Below, piece by piece: positions 16,401 to 24,965 of a stretch of DNA of 64,000 bases; the first letter of the stretch is position 1; each line of letters begins with the position of its first letter. The notes beneath the pieces were generated by a model. That model was not told where the DNA came from. It did not search any database and saw only the letters and a program-made list of their open reading frames with translations. This DNA is from JAXGPP01 sp040766885 (GTDB lineage Bacteria; Planctomycetota; Planctomycetia; Pirellulales; Thermoguttaceae): contig JAXGPP010000006.1 of the NCBI GenBank assembly GCA_040766885.1, positions 372,001-436,000 of the forward strand, written 5' to 3'. The position numbers and the translations under genes are program-made.

Positions 16401-17658
16401 TCCGCCCAAAGAGTTCCACGCCGACACCTCGGAGCTGGTGCAGATGCTCCGCAAAGGGCATCACGGCGTGGAGCTTGACGCCGAAGCGTGGGACCGGATC
16501 GTCACCTGGATCGACCTCAACGCCCCCTGCCATGGCACGTGGAGCGAGTTTACACGGATTTCGGGCGATCAGCGCCAGCGGCGAAGCCTGTTCCAGGAGC
16601 TCTACTGCGGCCGCACGGTGGATGGCGAGGATGTAGTCGAACTCCCCCGGCCGGCGGCAACTCCGGTCGCACCTCGGCCGGTTCAGAAACCGCCCTTGGC
16701 ACCGGTGGCGACTGGCGGCTGGCCCTTCGACGCCGCCGAGGCCGCCCGGCGGCAGGCGGCCGGAGGGCGGACTTCAATGAGCCTTGATCTCGAGGAAGGC
16801 AAGACGCTCGAGTTTGCCTGGATCCCGCCGGGGAGCTTCGTCATGGGTGACGCTTCGGGAGACGCCGACGAGCTGCCGCCCACGGCGGTGACGATTCGCG
16901 AGCCATTCTGGATGTCGCGCTGCGAAATCACCAACGAGCAGTACGCGCGGTTCGATCCGACCCACGACAGCCGCTTTGAACACCGCACCTCGTGGATCTT
17001 CAGCGAAGAGTATCTCGGTTGGCCGTTGAACGGGCCGCGGCAACCGGTGGTCCGCGTCTCCTGGGAGCGGGCGATGGCGTTCTGCGACTGGCTCTCGCGC
17101 AAGACCGGCCTGCGAGTCTCATTGCCCACCGAAGGGCAATGGGAGTACGCTTGCCGCGCGGGAAGCGACACGCCCTTCTGGTACGGCACGGGGGATCGCG
17201 ATTTCTCCAACCTCGCCAACATGGCCGACTGGACAATCCGCAACCTGGCCTACGAGGGCTGGCGGCCGAAATCGCCGGATCTCGTGCCGCGCGACGCCCG
17301 CTCGAACGACGGCACGCTCGTCACTGCCGATGTGGCGAGTTACGCGCCCAACCCGTGGGGTCTTTACGACATGCACGGCAACGCGGCGGAATGGACGCGA
17401 AGCACGTGGCGTCCGTATCCCTACGATGAGACGGATGGCCGCGATTCGACGAGGATCACGCCGGCTGAAGCCGGAACTCCAACGGGCGAGAAGGTTGTTC
17501 GCGGCGGATCGTGGTACGACCGCCCGGCCCGTTGCCGTTCCTCGTTCCGCTTGAGCTATCCGGCCTGGCAGCGTGTGTACAACGTCGGTTTCCGCGTCGT
17601 GATCGAACCGCCGGCCGGCCAGATGGCGCACCATAACGGTCCGGGCCAGCTCGAATAA
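13420..17658 (+). CDS. Giant secreted protein: NPCBM-like, HzsA-like, two haem motifs, FGE/SUMF1 domain
   Basis: This 1412-residue exported protein has a hydrophobic signal segment near residues 22-45. An NPCBM-like carbohydrate-binding domain follows (about 85-220), then a helical region, then a TolB/WD-like propeller resembling the middle of hydrazine synthase alpha (about 470-850). Two c-type haem sites CxxCH lie at 867-871 and 917-921. The C-terminus (about 1130-1400) is a formylglycine-generating-enzyme/EgtB-like domain with FVMGD, NEQYARFD and VRGGSWYDRP. Planctomycetes carry many such HzsA-related proteins outside anammox; substrate and redox role are unknown. ATG at 13420 has GGAG eight bases upstream. 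It stands alone, converging on the metX-metW gene. Confidence 0.8.
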   Translation: MAALPCPPPAAGRIQKRAHRIGRWCQVAAWLVIVCGAALGEAANPAYEKKATWLETMLAARESMARQELAALGAGFHTFRSDVIRGGESARPISVPVAGQDEVYLYVTGEPDVIWGAATWAEARLIAADGRETRLGQKEIEVLEGRFDIDCNLKSGVSGPLVIAGRRFDRGVHVYAPSKIRVPLAGRYERFEASLGIDDWVKGHGAVRFHVTDTAGAARIDLWNQLAEEFSQAEPRRQMKWTRQDRILEADWTPGDWSELARRYAAAAHRVPSLAAQARSQANKAGDARGLARVCALYYRSRELDEQLARAGQLDFQALKLAIEDLHNTFGRRYADADHYLARLSAIEQALTKAIAGATTRELAGLERVDKLVTDFDRLQREALLANPLLDFDELLLIRRVPHGDPRRQEGTGYGLGEYIGLPRQSSKCNPGIEEPFAWDNEIAVLSPVRPQGGLKTLYRSEGRRLITDIDLHWDAGKVLFSMPGTHDKWQVFEIGSDGKQLRQVTPGEHPDVHNYDACYLPDGRIAFVSTAPLQGVPCNAGVIVGMMYMMNADGGGIRQVCFEQDHSYCPTVLNDGRLLYLRWDYTDTPHVWNRILFSMNPDGTGQAEFYGSNSYWPNSVFYARPVPNHPTKIAGIVTGHHVGRVGELVIFDPALGRHETSGVVQRIPGRGQKVEPLIEDKLTEHSWPKFLHPYPLSENYYLAACKPTPDDLWGIYLVDAFDNMVLIREEEGHALLEPIPLRKTTRPPVIPSRVDPGRDDASVFLADIYAGPGLAGVPRGTVKKLRLFTYHFGYQQIAGINHRVGADGPWEVKRVLGTVPVEADGSAMFRIPAKTPISIQPLDEDGKALQLMRSWMTALPGETLSCVGCHENRSSAPSPLNTIAGRKRPSEIEPWYGPERGFSFLREVQPVLDKYCVACHDGSPQPDGQALVDLRGDQDATVVYRDGDPEATIVRDTPMAELMKKYNAVFPPSYIALRRLVRVGGLESDLHLLPPKEFHADTSELVQMLRKGHHGVELDAEAWDRIVTWIDLNAPCHGTWSEFTRISGDQRQRRSLFQELYCGRTVDGEDVVELPRPAATPVAPRPVQKPPLAPVATGGWPFDAAEAARRQAAGGRTSMSLDLEEGKTLEFAWIPPGSFVMGDASGDADELPPTAVTIREPFWMSRCEITNEQYARFDPTHDSRFEHRTSWIFSEEYLGWPLNGPRQPVVRVSWERAMAFCDWLSRKTGLRVSLPTEGQWEYACRAGSDTPFWYGTGDRDFSNLANMADWTIRNLAYEGWRPKSPDLVPRDARSNDGTLVTADVASYAPNPWGLYDMHGNAAEWTRSTWRPYPYDETDGRDSTRITPAEAGTPTGEKVVRGGSWYDRPARCRSSFRLSYPAWQRVYNVGFRVVIEPPAGQMAHHNGPGQLE

Positions 17659-17664
17659 GGTCGA

Positions 17665-17681
17665 CGAAAGAACGTCTTTCG
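17665..17681. terminator. Hairpin between convergent genes
   Basis: CGAAAGA and TCTTTCG form a perfect 7-bp stem around ACG, in the 33-base gap between two converging stop codons. It probably serves as a bidirectional terminator, though no long T-run follows. Confidence 0.5.
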
Positions 17682-17691
17682 CGATTCAGCC

Positions 17692-19506
17692 TCAACGGCT
17701 TACGACCACCACGGCCACGTCGGCATTGCGGTTGGGATCCTCGGCGACGGCCCGATCGGCCTCCGTATCCAGGGCGATCAACTGGTGAATGTGGATGCCG
17801 TGGTCGCAGCAGAATTCTTCGAAGTCGGCGATCGTCAGGAACCGCACGTTGGGCGTGTCGTACCAGTGCTGGCCCGGCGGGCCGCTGGGCCGCGGTGCGC
17901 GTCCCGCGACGGCCAGTTGATCGCGCGACCGCCAGTGGCCAAGGTTGGGAAAACTCACGATCGCCCGGCGGCCGACGCGGAGCATGTCGCGCATCACCCG
18001 GGGCACGTCGAGCACCGTCTGCAGCGTCTGCGACAGCACCACCAGGTCGAACTCGTTGTCGGCGAAGGCCGAGAGCCCGGCATTGAGGTCTTCCTGGACG
18101 ACATCCAGCCCCTGACGGACGCTGGCCAGGATCGCCAGTTCGTCGAGTTCCACTCCCACCAGCCGCCCGTGGCCGCGCTCGCGCAGCCGGCAGAGCAGCC
18201 CGCCGCTGCCGCAACCGAGGTCGAGTACGCTCGAACCGGGCGGAATCAGATCCACAATCGCGTCGTAATCCAGCCGGTGGTGGTAGATGCTCGCCGGATG
18301 GTGCGGCTGGCCGGTCCCTTCGGCAGCACCGTTGAGTTCGAGGGGTGCCACTTCTCCGCCGGTAGTCTTCAGGAACGCGCGGATCATTTCGCCGTAAATC
18401 GGTAGCTCGTTCGGCAGCAGGAAGGCGTCGTGGCCGCAGTCGCTCTTCACCTCGCAGTAGCTCACCGGCTGGTGGTTGGCCAAGAGGGCGTCGACAATCT
18501 CGCGCGACTGGAAAGGCGGAAACAGCCAGTCGCTCGAGAAGCTCACCACCAGCCACCGGCACTCGGCCGGCCGGAGCGATTCGGCCAGACGCTCCGGCGT
18601 GTCTCCCAGATCGAACAGGTCCATGGCCATGGTCAGCGTCAGATAGCTGTTGGCGTCGAACCGCTCGCCGAAACGGTCTCCCTGGTAGGCCAGGTAGGAA
18701 CCAACTGAGAACTTCGTTTCGAACTGGCTTTGGACCTCGCGCGGTTCCAGCCGCCGCGCGTCGAACTTCTGCATCATCGCTTCGCGCGAGAGATATGTGA
18801 TGTGGCCCAGCATCCGCGCCAGCGCCAACCCCACCGCCGGTCCCGGGCCGCGATCGTAGTACTGCCCGGCGTGATAGTGCGGATCGCGAAGGATCGCGTT
18901 GCGACCCACCACGTCGAAGGCCAGCGCCTGGCTCGTCAACCGCGGGCTCGTGGCCACGGCCGCCACGCCGGCCACGCGCTTGGGATAGCGCGTCGCCCAG
19001 GTGAGCGCCATGTGGCCTCCCAGCGAACCACCGATCACCGCCCGCAACCGGGCGATTCCCAGGTGGTCGACGAGTCGCCGCTGCACGTCGACGATGTCGC
19101 CCACGGTGATCACCGGGAAGTCGCGCCCGTAGCGCCGCCCCGTCGCCGGATTGAGGCTATCGGGGCCGGTCGTGCCCCGGCAGCCCCCGAGCACGTTCGG
19201 GCAAACCACGAAATACCGCTCGGTGTCGATCGCCCTGCCGGGCCCGACCGCGATGTCCCACCAGCCCGGATCGTCAGTCTCGTCGTGCGCGGCCACGTGC
19301 GAATCGCCCGACAGCGCATGGCAGAGGAGTACGGCGTTGTCGCCCGCCGCGTTCAGGCGGCCATAGGTCTCAAACACGACCGTCACTTCCGGCAACTGGC
19401 CGCCGTATTGGAGCGTCACCGGTCCGGGGAAGGTCGCTCGTTGTGCATGCTTGAGCGGCCGTGCATGACGGACGCTGTCGCTCGATTGGAAGGCGTCGCT
19501 TTCCAT
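17692..19506 (-). CDS. metXW: Homoserine O-acetyltransferase fused to MetW
   Basis: This 604-residue fusion joins MetX and MetW. Residues 1-385 are an alpha/beta hydrolase with nucleophile Ser161 (GGSLGGH), Asp326 (SSDWLFPP) and His359 (CGHDAF). It acylates homoserine, the committed step to methionine by direct sulfhydrylation. After a linker, residues about 408-604 match MetW, a methyltransferase-like protein with VLDLGCGSG (427-435). MetW is normally a separate partner of MetX. The metY gene lies 9 bases upstream on the same strand, so both enzymes of the branch come from one transcript. Acyl donor (acetyl or succinyl) cannot be fixed by eye. Confidence 0.9.
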   Translation of the reverse strand: MESDAFQSSDSVRHARPLKHAQRATFPGPVTLQYGGQLPEVTVVFETYGRLNAAGDNAVLLCHALSGDSHVAAHDETDDPGWWDIAVGPGRAIDTERYFVVCPNVLGGCRGTTGPDSLNPATGRRYGRDFPVITVGDIVDVQRRLVDHLGIARLRAVIGGSLGGHMALTWATRYPKRVAGVAAVATSPRLTSQALAFDVVGRNAILRDPHYHAGQYYDRGPGPAVGLALARMLGHITYLSREAMMQKFDARRLEPREVQSQFETKFSVGSYLAYQGDRFGERFDANSYLTLTMAMDLFDLGDTPERLAESLRPAECRWLVVSFSSDWLFPPFQSREIVDALLANHQPVSYCEVKSDCGHDAFLLPNELPIYGEMIRAFLKTTGGEVAPLELNGAAEGTGQPHHPASIYHHRLDYDAIVDLIPPGSSVLDLGCGSGGLLCRLRERGHGRLVGVELDELAILASVRQGLDVVQEDLNAGLSAFADNEFDLVVLSQTLQTVLDVPRVMRDMLRVGRRAIVSFPNLGHWRSRDQLAVAGRAPRPSGPPGQHWYDTPNVRFLTIADFEEFCCDHGIHIHQLIALDTEADRAVAEDPNRNADVAVVVVSR

Positions 19507-19515
19507 GACTTCGAT

Positions 19516-20817
19516 CTACGATTGCGACGCCCGCAATGCCTGGTCCAGGTCGGCCTGGATATCGGCGAGATCCTCCAGCCCGACGCTGATCCGCACGTAG
19601 TCGTCGCTCACTCCGGCGGCCTCGAGTTCGGAGCTCGTCTGCTGGCTGTGCGTGGTGCTCGCCGGATGGATTACCAGCGTCTTCGCATCGCCGATATTGG
19701 CCAGGTGCGAGGCGAGCTTGACCGACTCGATGAACTTGCGTCCCGCCTCGCGTCCCCCCTTGATGCCGAACCCAATGATCGAACCGACGCCCTTCGACAG
19801 GTACTTCTTCACCAGTGCATGATGCGGGTGCGAGGGCAGCCCCGGGTAGTTGACCCATGTGACCATGGGATGCCGCTCGAGGAAACGGGCTACCGCCACG
19901 GCGCTCTCGCTGTGGCGGGCCATTCGCAGGTGGAGCGTCTCCAGCCCCTGCAGGAACAGGAAAGCATTGAACGGGCTCATCGCCCCGCCCAGGTCGCGGA
20001 GCCAGTGCGTGCGGCAGGTGATGATGTAGCAGAGTTGCCCGACGGCCTCGTGGAACACCGTGCCGTGGTACGAAGGATCGGGCTCGGTGAACTGGGCCCA
20101 CTTCTTCGGCTCACGGGTCCAGTCGAACTTGCCGCTGTCGACAATCACGCCGCCGATGCTCGTGCCGTGACCGCCGATGAACTTCGTGGCGCTGTAGACG
20201 GCGATGTCGATGCCATAGTCGAACGGCCGGAACAGCACCGGCGTGAGCACCGTATTGTCGCACACCACCGGCAGCCCGCGCTCGTGGGCAAGGTCGGCAA
20301 TCGCCTGGTAGTCGAGCACGTCGTTCTTGGGGTTGGCGAGCGACTCGATGTAGACGGCGCGCGTGTTGGGGCGGATCGCCGCGGCGATCCGCTTGAGGTC
20401 GGTCGCGTCGACGAACGTGACTTCGATGCCGAGCCGCTTGAAGGTCTGGCCCAAGAGCGTAATCGTTCCGCCATAGAGGGCGGCGGCCGAGACGATGTGT
20501 TCCCCGGCATGAACCAGGTTGAACAACGCCACGGCGATCGCCTGCTGGCCGCTGGACAGGGCCAGCGCGCCGATGCCTCGGTCCAGAGCCGTCATCCGCT
20601 GCTCGAACACATCGGTGGTGGGATTCATCAGCCGCGTATAGATCCAACCCATCTCCTTGAGCGAGAACAGGTTGGCCGCGTGTTCCGTGTCGCGAAATAC
20701 GTAGCTCGTCGTCTGGTGGATGGGCATTGCCCGGGAGCCGGTGGCCGGGTCGGGCTGCTGCCCGGCGTGCAGGGCCAAAGTGCCAAGGCCATAGGCGGGA
20801 GTTGGATCGTCTGCCAT
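19516..20817 (-). CDS. metY: O-acetylhomoserine sulfhydrylase
   Basis: The 433-residue PLP enzyme of the Cys/Met metabolism family converts O-acetylhomoserine and sulfide to homocysteine. Recognisable are the start GTLALHAGQQPDPATGSRA, the YTRLMNPT segment, the PLP lysine in YSATKFIGGHG, and the C-terminal HPASTTHSQ stretch typical of MetY rather than MetB/MetC. The start at 20817 has GAGAGGA upstream; the longer open frame is not conserved-looking. It lies 9 bases before metXW. The 260 bases upstream contain a TATACT-like box (20899-20904 read on this strand) without a clear partner and no riboswitch I recognise. Confidence 0.93.
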   Translation of the reverse strand: MADDPTPAYGLGTLALHAGQQPDPATGSRAMPIHQTTSYVFRDTEHAANLFSLKEMGWIYTRLMNPTTDVFEQRMTALDRGIGALALSSGQQAIAVALFNLVHAGEHIVSAAALYGGTITLLGQTFKRLGIEVTFVDATDLKRIAAAIRPNTRAVYIESLANPKNDVLDYQAIADLAHERGLPVVCDNTVLTPVLFRPFDYGIDIAVYSATKFIGGHGTSIGGVIVDSGKFDWTREPKKWAQFTEPDPSYHGTVFHEAVGQLCYIITCRTHWLRDLGGAMSPFNAFLFLQGLETLHLRMARHSESAVAVARFLERHPMVTWVNYPGLPSHPHHALVKKYLSKGVGSIIGFGIKGGREAGRKFIESVKLASHLANIGDAKTLVIHPASTTHSQQTSSELEAAGVSDDYVRISVGLEDLADIQADLDQALRASQS

Positions 20818-21078
20818 CAGCGATTTCCTCTCAGGGTGGGCGAGGCCCGGAAGAGAGCCGCCCGACGTGGGCGCATCGAGCCGGTCGGAGAACCTATCAG
20901 TATACGCCCGCAACCCTCTTGCGGCCACCACGCCGCACGGCGTCCGCGACCTCATCGAGCGAATCCGTCGCCACTGCGGCTGGCTGCACAGGCAATGCCG
21001 GGCGGCTGTGAAACCCGCACCTTGCCGCCAAGAAACCACTCGGAGCCAATCGAAGGCCGGTTGGACGAATCCCGGTCC

Positions 21079-21864
21079 CTAATCCCACGCGACCACGACC
21101 GGCGCGCCAATGGGAATTCCAAGCCGGTCGGCGGCATTGTCACCCACCAGCGCAAGCTCCAGCCGACCGGAAGAGCTGACCAGGGCGATGAACATCCCCG
21201 GAAGCTGCTGCGCGTACGTGCCTAGAATGCCGTAGGTCTCGTAGATGCCGCAGACGACGCACACCCGGTTGTCCGTCGGCCGGCCGATGAGCAACTCGTC
21301 GGTGATGTTGGTGATCAGGTTGCCGAACGAATCGATCTCGAGGACTTCTCCCTCGATCCGTCTCGGCTTGACCACCGGGCGGGGCCACGGCTGCGGGCTG
21401 ACGAGTTCGTAGGGCGGACCAAGTTCGGCCGGATCAAGACCGCGGCTCAGGTGGGCTGCCACAGGGGCCATGATGTCGCGGCCGTGGAATGTCTTGGATG
21501 TCGGCTTAAGCCACCAGGCATCATTCGCGATGCGGATCAACCGGCCGGGCGGCGTCTCCTCAGCCAGAGGGCCGAGCAGACCGTTGTCCGGCGCGATGTA
21601 GCGTTGGCCGCCCATCTCGGCGTAGAGAATCGCCCGCTCGGTCCCCACACCCGGATCGATCACCGCCACGTGGATCGTGCCGGCCGGGAATCGCCGGGTG
21701 ACATCGGCCAGCACCACGGCTCCCTGGCGGATGTCCTGCGGGCGGACGGCGTGGCTGATATCCACCAATGTGACCGCCGGATCGATCGACAGAATCACCC
21801 CTTTCATCTGCGCGACGTAGGGGCTGCCGACGCCGAAATCGGTAGTCAGGGTGATGATGCTCAC
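21079..21864 (-). CDS. SAM hydroxide adenosyltransferase/hydrolase family protein (DUF62)
   Basis: This 261-residue protein belongs to the family that splits S-adenosylmethionine with water or hydroxide to adenosine and methionine, related to the fluorinase and chlorinase. Seen are the N-terminal ITLTTDFG, VDISHAV, AVIDPGVGT, APDNGLL and FHGRDIM blocks, and the C-terminal SFGNLITNI. The start is taken as GTG at 21864 because it overlaps the gatB stop (GTGA). An ATG 24 bases earlier, inside gatB, is possible. The close coupling to gatB is notable, as no functional link is known. The family role in most bacteria is unclear. Confidence 0.85.
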   Translation of the reverse strand: MSIITLTTDFGVGSPYVAQMKGVILSIDPAVTLVDISHAVRPQDIRQGAVVLADVTRRFPAGTIHVAVIDPGVGTERAILYAEMGGQRYIAPDNGLLGPLAEETPPGRLIRIANDAWWLKPTSKTFHGRDIMAPVAAHLSRGLDPAELGPPYELVSPQPWPRPVVKPRRIEGEVLEIDSFGNLITNITDELLIGRPTDNRVCVVCGIYETYGILGTYAQQLPGMFIALVSSSGRLELALVGDNAADRLGIPIGAPVVVAWD

Positions 21865-23336
21865 ATCTTCTCGATCAGTTCCAGGCACAACTGGCGAACA
21901 CGGTTCGCGTTGACATTGGGATTGCGCTTCTTCGCCTGCCCGATTAGCGCGGCCGCGGCCTTGACTTTCCCTTGCTTGACCTCAGCCACGATCTTGGGGT
22001 TTTCGTCCAGAAGCTGGCCGCATAGCGCCACCAGTTCCGACTCGTCGACCTGCTCCACTCCCACTGCCTGCATCGCTTCGTCGGCCGATTTTCCCGAGGC
22101 GATCATCTCGGCCAGCACCTCGCGGGCCCGCGTCGTCTCCAACTCGCCGCGCTGGACCTTGACGAGCAGATCGGCCAGCGCGGGGGGGCGAACGGGAAAT
22201 TGCTCGATCGGCATCTGCCGTTCGTTCATCGTTCGCAGCACGTCCTGCTGCACCCAGTTGCTGGCCGTCTTGCCGTCGCCACAACGCTCAGCCAGTTCGA
22301 CGTAGTAATCGACCACGCTCCGCCCCTGGTTCACAATGACGTCGCTGTCGTACGCACCGATGCCGAACGCTGTTTCCAGCCGGGTGCGAATCTGCGCCGG
22401 CAGCTCGCCAAGTGACTGGCGGATCGCCTCAATCTGCTCGGGGCGGTTGGTCACCGGCACGAGGTCCGGGTCGGGAAAGTAACGATAGTCGCTCGATTCC
22501 TCCTTGGTCCGTTGCTCGCGTGTGACCTGCGCGGCGTCGTCCCAACCGCGGGTCGTCTTGTGGCCGCCGGGGCCGCCCAGCCGAGTACCGGTCTCCTTCC
22601 ACTGCTCGTACTGCCGTTGGGCCTCGTAGGCCAAGGCCCGCTCGACGGCGCGGAAGCTGTTCATGTTCTTCACTTCAACGATCGGCGTGGCAACCTTGCC
22701 TTGCGGAGTGTCGATATGCAGATTGATGTTCGCGTCGACGCGGAGGCTTCCCTCCTGCATGTTGCAGTCCGACACTCCCAGGTAGTTGAGCAGCAGCTTG
22801 AGTTCGGTCAGATAGGCCTTCGCTTCGGCGGGGCTGCGCAAGTCGGGCTGGCTGACGATCTCCAGCAGCGGCGTCCCGGTGCGATTGAGATCGATGCGGC
22901 TGTCGGCCTTGCCGGCCTCCTCATCGTGCATGCTCTTCCCCGCATCCTCCTCCAGATGCACGCGGATGATGCCGATGTTGCGGGGCTCGATCTTCCCTTT
23001 CGGGTCGCTGATCGGCAAGCGGCCGTCGTGGCTGAAGGGCAGATCGTACTGGCTGATCTGGTAGCCCTTGGGCAGGTCGGGATAGTAGTAGTTCTTGCGG
23101 TCCCACTTGGTAAACGGAGCGATCTGGCAGTTGAGCGCCATCGCCGCCTTGAGCCCCAACTCGTACGCCCGGCGGTTCATCACCGGCAGCGTGCCGGGCA
23201 TGCCGATGCACACCGGGCAAGTCTGCGTATTGGGCGGGGCGCCGAACTTCGTGCTGCACCCGCAGAACAGCTTCGATTCGGTGAGAAGCTGCGTGTGGAC
23301 TTCGAGGCCGATGATGATTTCGTAGGGCTGGCTCAT
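21861..23336 (-). CDS. gatB: Asp-tRNA(Asn)/Glu-tRNA(Gln) amidotransferase subunit B
   Basis: This 491-residue subunit binds the mischarged tRNA and activates its side chain for amidation. Clear marks are the start YEIIIGLEVHTQLLTESKLFC, the zinc-binding CGCS and CPVC pairs, KNYYYPDLPKGYQISQYD, and the C-terminal helical YqeY-like domain ending near RVRQLCLELIEKM. ATG at 23336 fits the family start; the frame extends 15 codons further without support. It follows gatA by 48 bases, and its stop overlaps the next gene. Together with GatA and GatC it implies that the cell makes Gln-tRNA and/or Asn-tRNA indirectly. Confidence 0.95.
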   Translation of the reverse strand: MSQPYEIIIGLEVHTQLLTESKLFCGCSTKFGAPPNTQTCPVCIGMPGTLPVMNRRAYELGLKAAMALNCQIAPFTKWDRKNYYYPDLPKGYQISQYDLPFSHDGRLPISDPKGKIEPRNIGIIRVHLEEDAGKSMHDEEAGKADSRIDLNRTGTPLLEIVSQPDLRSPAEAKAYLTELKLLLNYLGVSDCNMQEGSLRVDANINLHIDTPQGKVATPIVEVKNMNSFRAVERALAYEAQRQYEQWKETGTRLGGPGGHKTTRGWDDAAQVTREQRTKEESSDYRYFPDPDLVPVTNRPEQIEAIRQSLGELPAQIRTRLETAFGIGAYDSDVIVNQGRSVVDYYVELAERCGDGKTASNWVQQDVLRTMNERQMPIEQFPVRPPALADLLVKVQRGELETTRAREVLAEMIASGKSADEAMQAVGVEQVDESELVALCGQLLDENPKIVAEVKQGKVKAAAALIGQAKKRNPNVNANRVRQLCLELIEKM

Positions 23337-23384
23337 GAGAGAATTGTACCGCCCAGGACGACGATGAGGGAGCGGTCGCAACGA

Positions 23385-24923
23385 TCAGGGCGCGATCGAT
23401 GGCCGCCGGGCGTGCCAATCGGTGGCCTGCTGGAACATGTGGGCGGCGCGCAGCAGCCGTTCCTCTTCAAACGGCGGCGCTTGCAGTTGCAGCCCGATGG
23501 GCAATCCGTCGCGACTCAGCCCGCAGGGGATCGAGAGGCCGGCGATCCCGGCCAGATTCGCACTGACCGTGTAGAGATCAAACAGGTACATCGCCAGCGG
23601 ATCGTCGATCTTCTCGCCGAGCTTGAACGCCGGCGTGGGGGCCACCGGGCCGGCGATCAGGTCCACCTGCTCGAACGCGCGGTCGAAATCCTGCCGGATG
23701 AGCCGCCGGACTTTGAGTGCCTTGAGATAGTAGGCATCGTAGTAGCCCGCCGAAAGCGCGTAAGTGCCGAGCATGATCCGCCGCTTGACCTCGGGGCCGA
23801 AGCCTTCGGCCCGCGTGCGGCGGTACATCCGCACCAGGGGTGCGTCGAGTTCTTCCAGCCGGCCGCGGTCGCCGGCCACGCTTCTCCGCTCGGCCTCTAG
23901 CTCGGCGGCCATCTCCCCTTCGTCGGTGCGGTAGCCGTAATGGACGCCGTCGTAGCGGGCCAGATTGCTCGACGCCTCGCAGGGGGCGATGATGTAGTAC
24001 GTCGCCACGGCGTACTCGCTGTTGGGCAGCGAAAGCTCATGGACCGTCGCCCCCAGCGACTGGTAGACCGCCACCGCCTCGCGTACCGCGAGCTCAACTT
24101 CCGGCGAGAGTCCTTCCCCGAAGTGCTCGCGGACGAGCCCGATCCGCAAACCGGCGAGCGGCTGCTTGATGGTCGTGGTGTAGGAGGGGACGGGCCGGTC
24201 GATCGAGGTTGAATCGCAGGGATCGTGTCCGGCGATCACTTCCAGTACGAGTGCGCAGTCCTCAGCGGTCCAGGCCAGCGGTCCCACCTGATCGAGGCTG
24301 CTCGCGTAAGCGACCAGACCGTAGCGGCTCACGCGGCCATAGGTCGGCTTCAGTCCCGTCACGCCGCAGAGCCCGGCCGGCTGTCGGATCGAACCCCCTG
24401 TGTCGCTGCCGATCGACAAAGGCGTCATTCCGCCCGCCACGCACGCCGCCGCTCCGCCGCTGGAACCGCCCGGAATGCGCGCCCGGTCCCAGGGATTCCG
24501 CGTGGGACCGAAAGCCGAATTCTCGGTCGAGCCGCCCATGGCAAACTCGTCCATGTTCGTTTTGCCGAGGATCACCGCGCCGGCGGCGCGGAGCGCCGCC
24601 ACGACCGTGGCGTCGTACGGTGGGCGAAAATCGCCGAGCATCCGTGAGCCGCACGTAGTCACGTCTCCCTGGGTGCACAAGACGTCCTTGACCGCTACGG
24701 GCAGCCCCGCCAGACGACCGAGCGTTTCGCCGCGCTGGCGGCGGCGATCGATCTCGGCGGCTTGCTCCAGCACAGACTCCCGGTTCACGCGCAGGAAGGC
24801 GCGGATATCGCGATCGCGGGCGTCGATCTGCTGGAGGAAGGCGGTCGAGACTTCGACGGCGCTGACGGCACCCGTATTGAGCTGGGCGAGGAGTTCGGTT
24901 GCCGATAGATCGACGAGCGACAT
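23385..24923 (-). CDS. gatA: Asp-tRNA(Asn)/Glu-tRNA(Gln) amidotransferase subunit A
   Basis: The 512-residue amidase subunit releases ammonia from glutamine for the GatCAB complex. The catalytic Ser-cisSer-Lys triad is visible in the amidase signature: lysine in PVAVKDVLC, the GGSSGGAAA loop and the nucleophile region IGSDTGGSIRQPAG. The C-terminal YDAYYLKALKVRRLI and GPVAPTPAF blocks also fit GatA. The start at 24923 (MSLVDLSATEL) matches the family. It sits between gatC (42 bases before) and gatB on the same strand. Confidence 0.95.
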   Translation of the reverse strand: MSLVDLSATELLAQLNTGAVSAVEVSTAFLQQIDARDRDIRAFLRVNRESVLEQAAEIDRRRQRGETLGRLAGLPVAVKDVLCTQGDVTTCGSRMLGDFRPPYDATVVAALRAAGAVILGKTNMDEFAMGGSTENSAFGPTRNPWDRARIPGGSSGGAAACVAGGMTPLSIGSDTGGSIRQPAGLCGVTGLKPTYGRVSRYGLVAYASSLDQVGPLAWTAEDCALVLEVIAGHDPCDSTSIDRPVPSYTTTIKQPLAGLRIGLVREHFGEGLSPEVELAVREAVAVYQSLGATVHELSLPNSEYAVATYYIIAPCEASSNLARYDGVHYGYRTDEGEMAAELEAERRSVAGDRGRLEELDAPLVRMYRRTRAEGFGPEVKRRIMLGTYALSAGYYDAYYLKALKVRRLIRQDFDRAFEQVDLIAGPVAPTPAFKLGEKIDDPLAMYLFDLYTVSANLAGIAGLSIPCGLSRDGLPIGLQLQAPPFEEERLLRAAHMFQQATDWHARRPSIAP

Positions 24924-24965
24924 ACCTTCTCCATCAGCGCAATCGAGCAAGCGGAGCCAGCTCGT

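Noticed and set aside
20818..21078. Possible SAM or SAH riboswitch upstream of metY
   Set aside because: The position is suggestive, but I could not recognise any conserved core of a known riboswitch class.
18730..21225. 831-codon plus-strand frame opposite metXW and metY
   Set aside because: The composition is that of an antisense shadow (Arg/His/Val-rich) and both minus-strand genes are certain.
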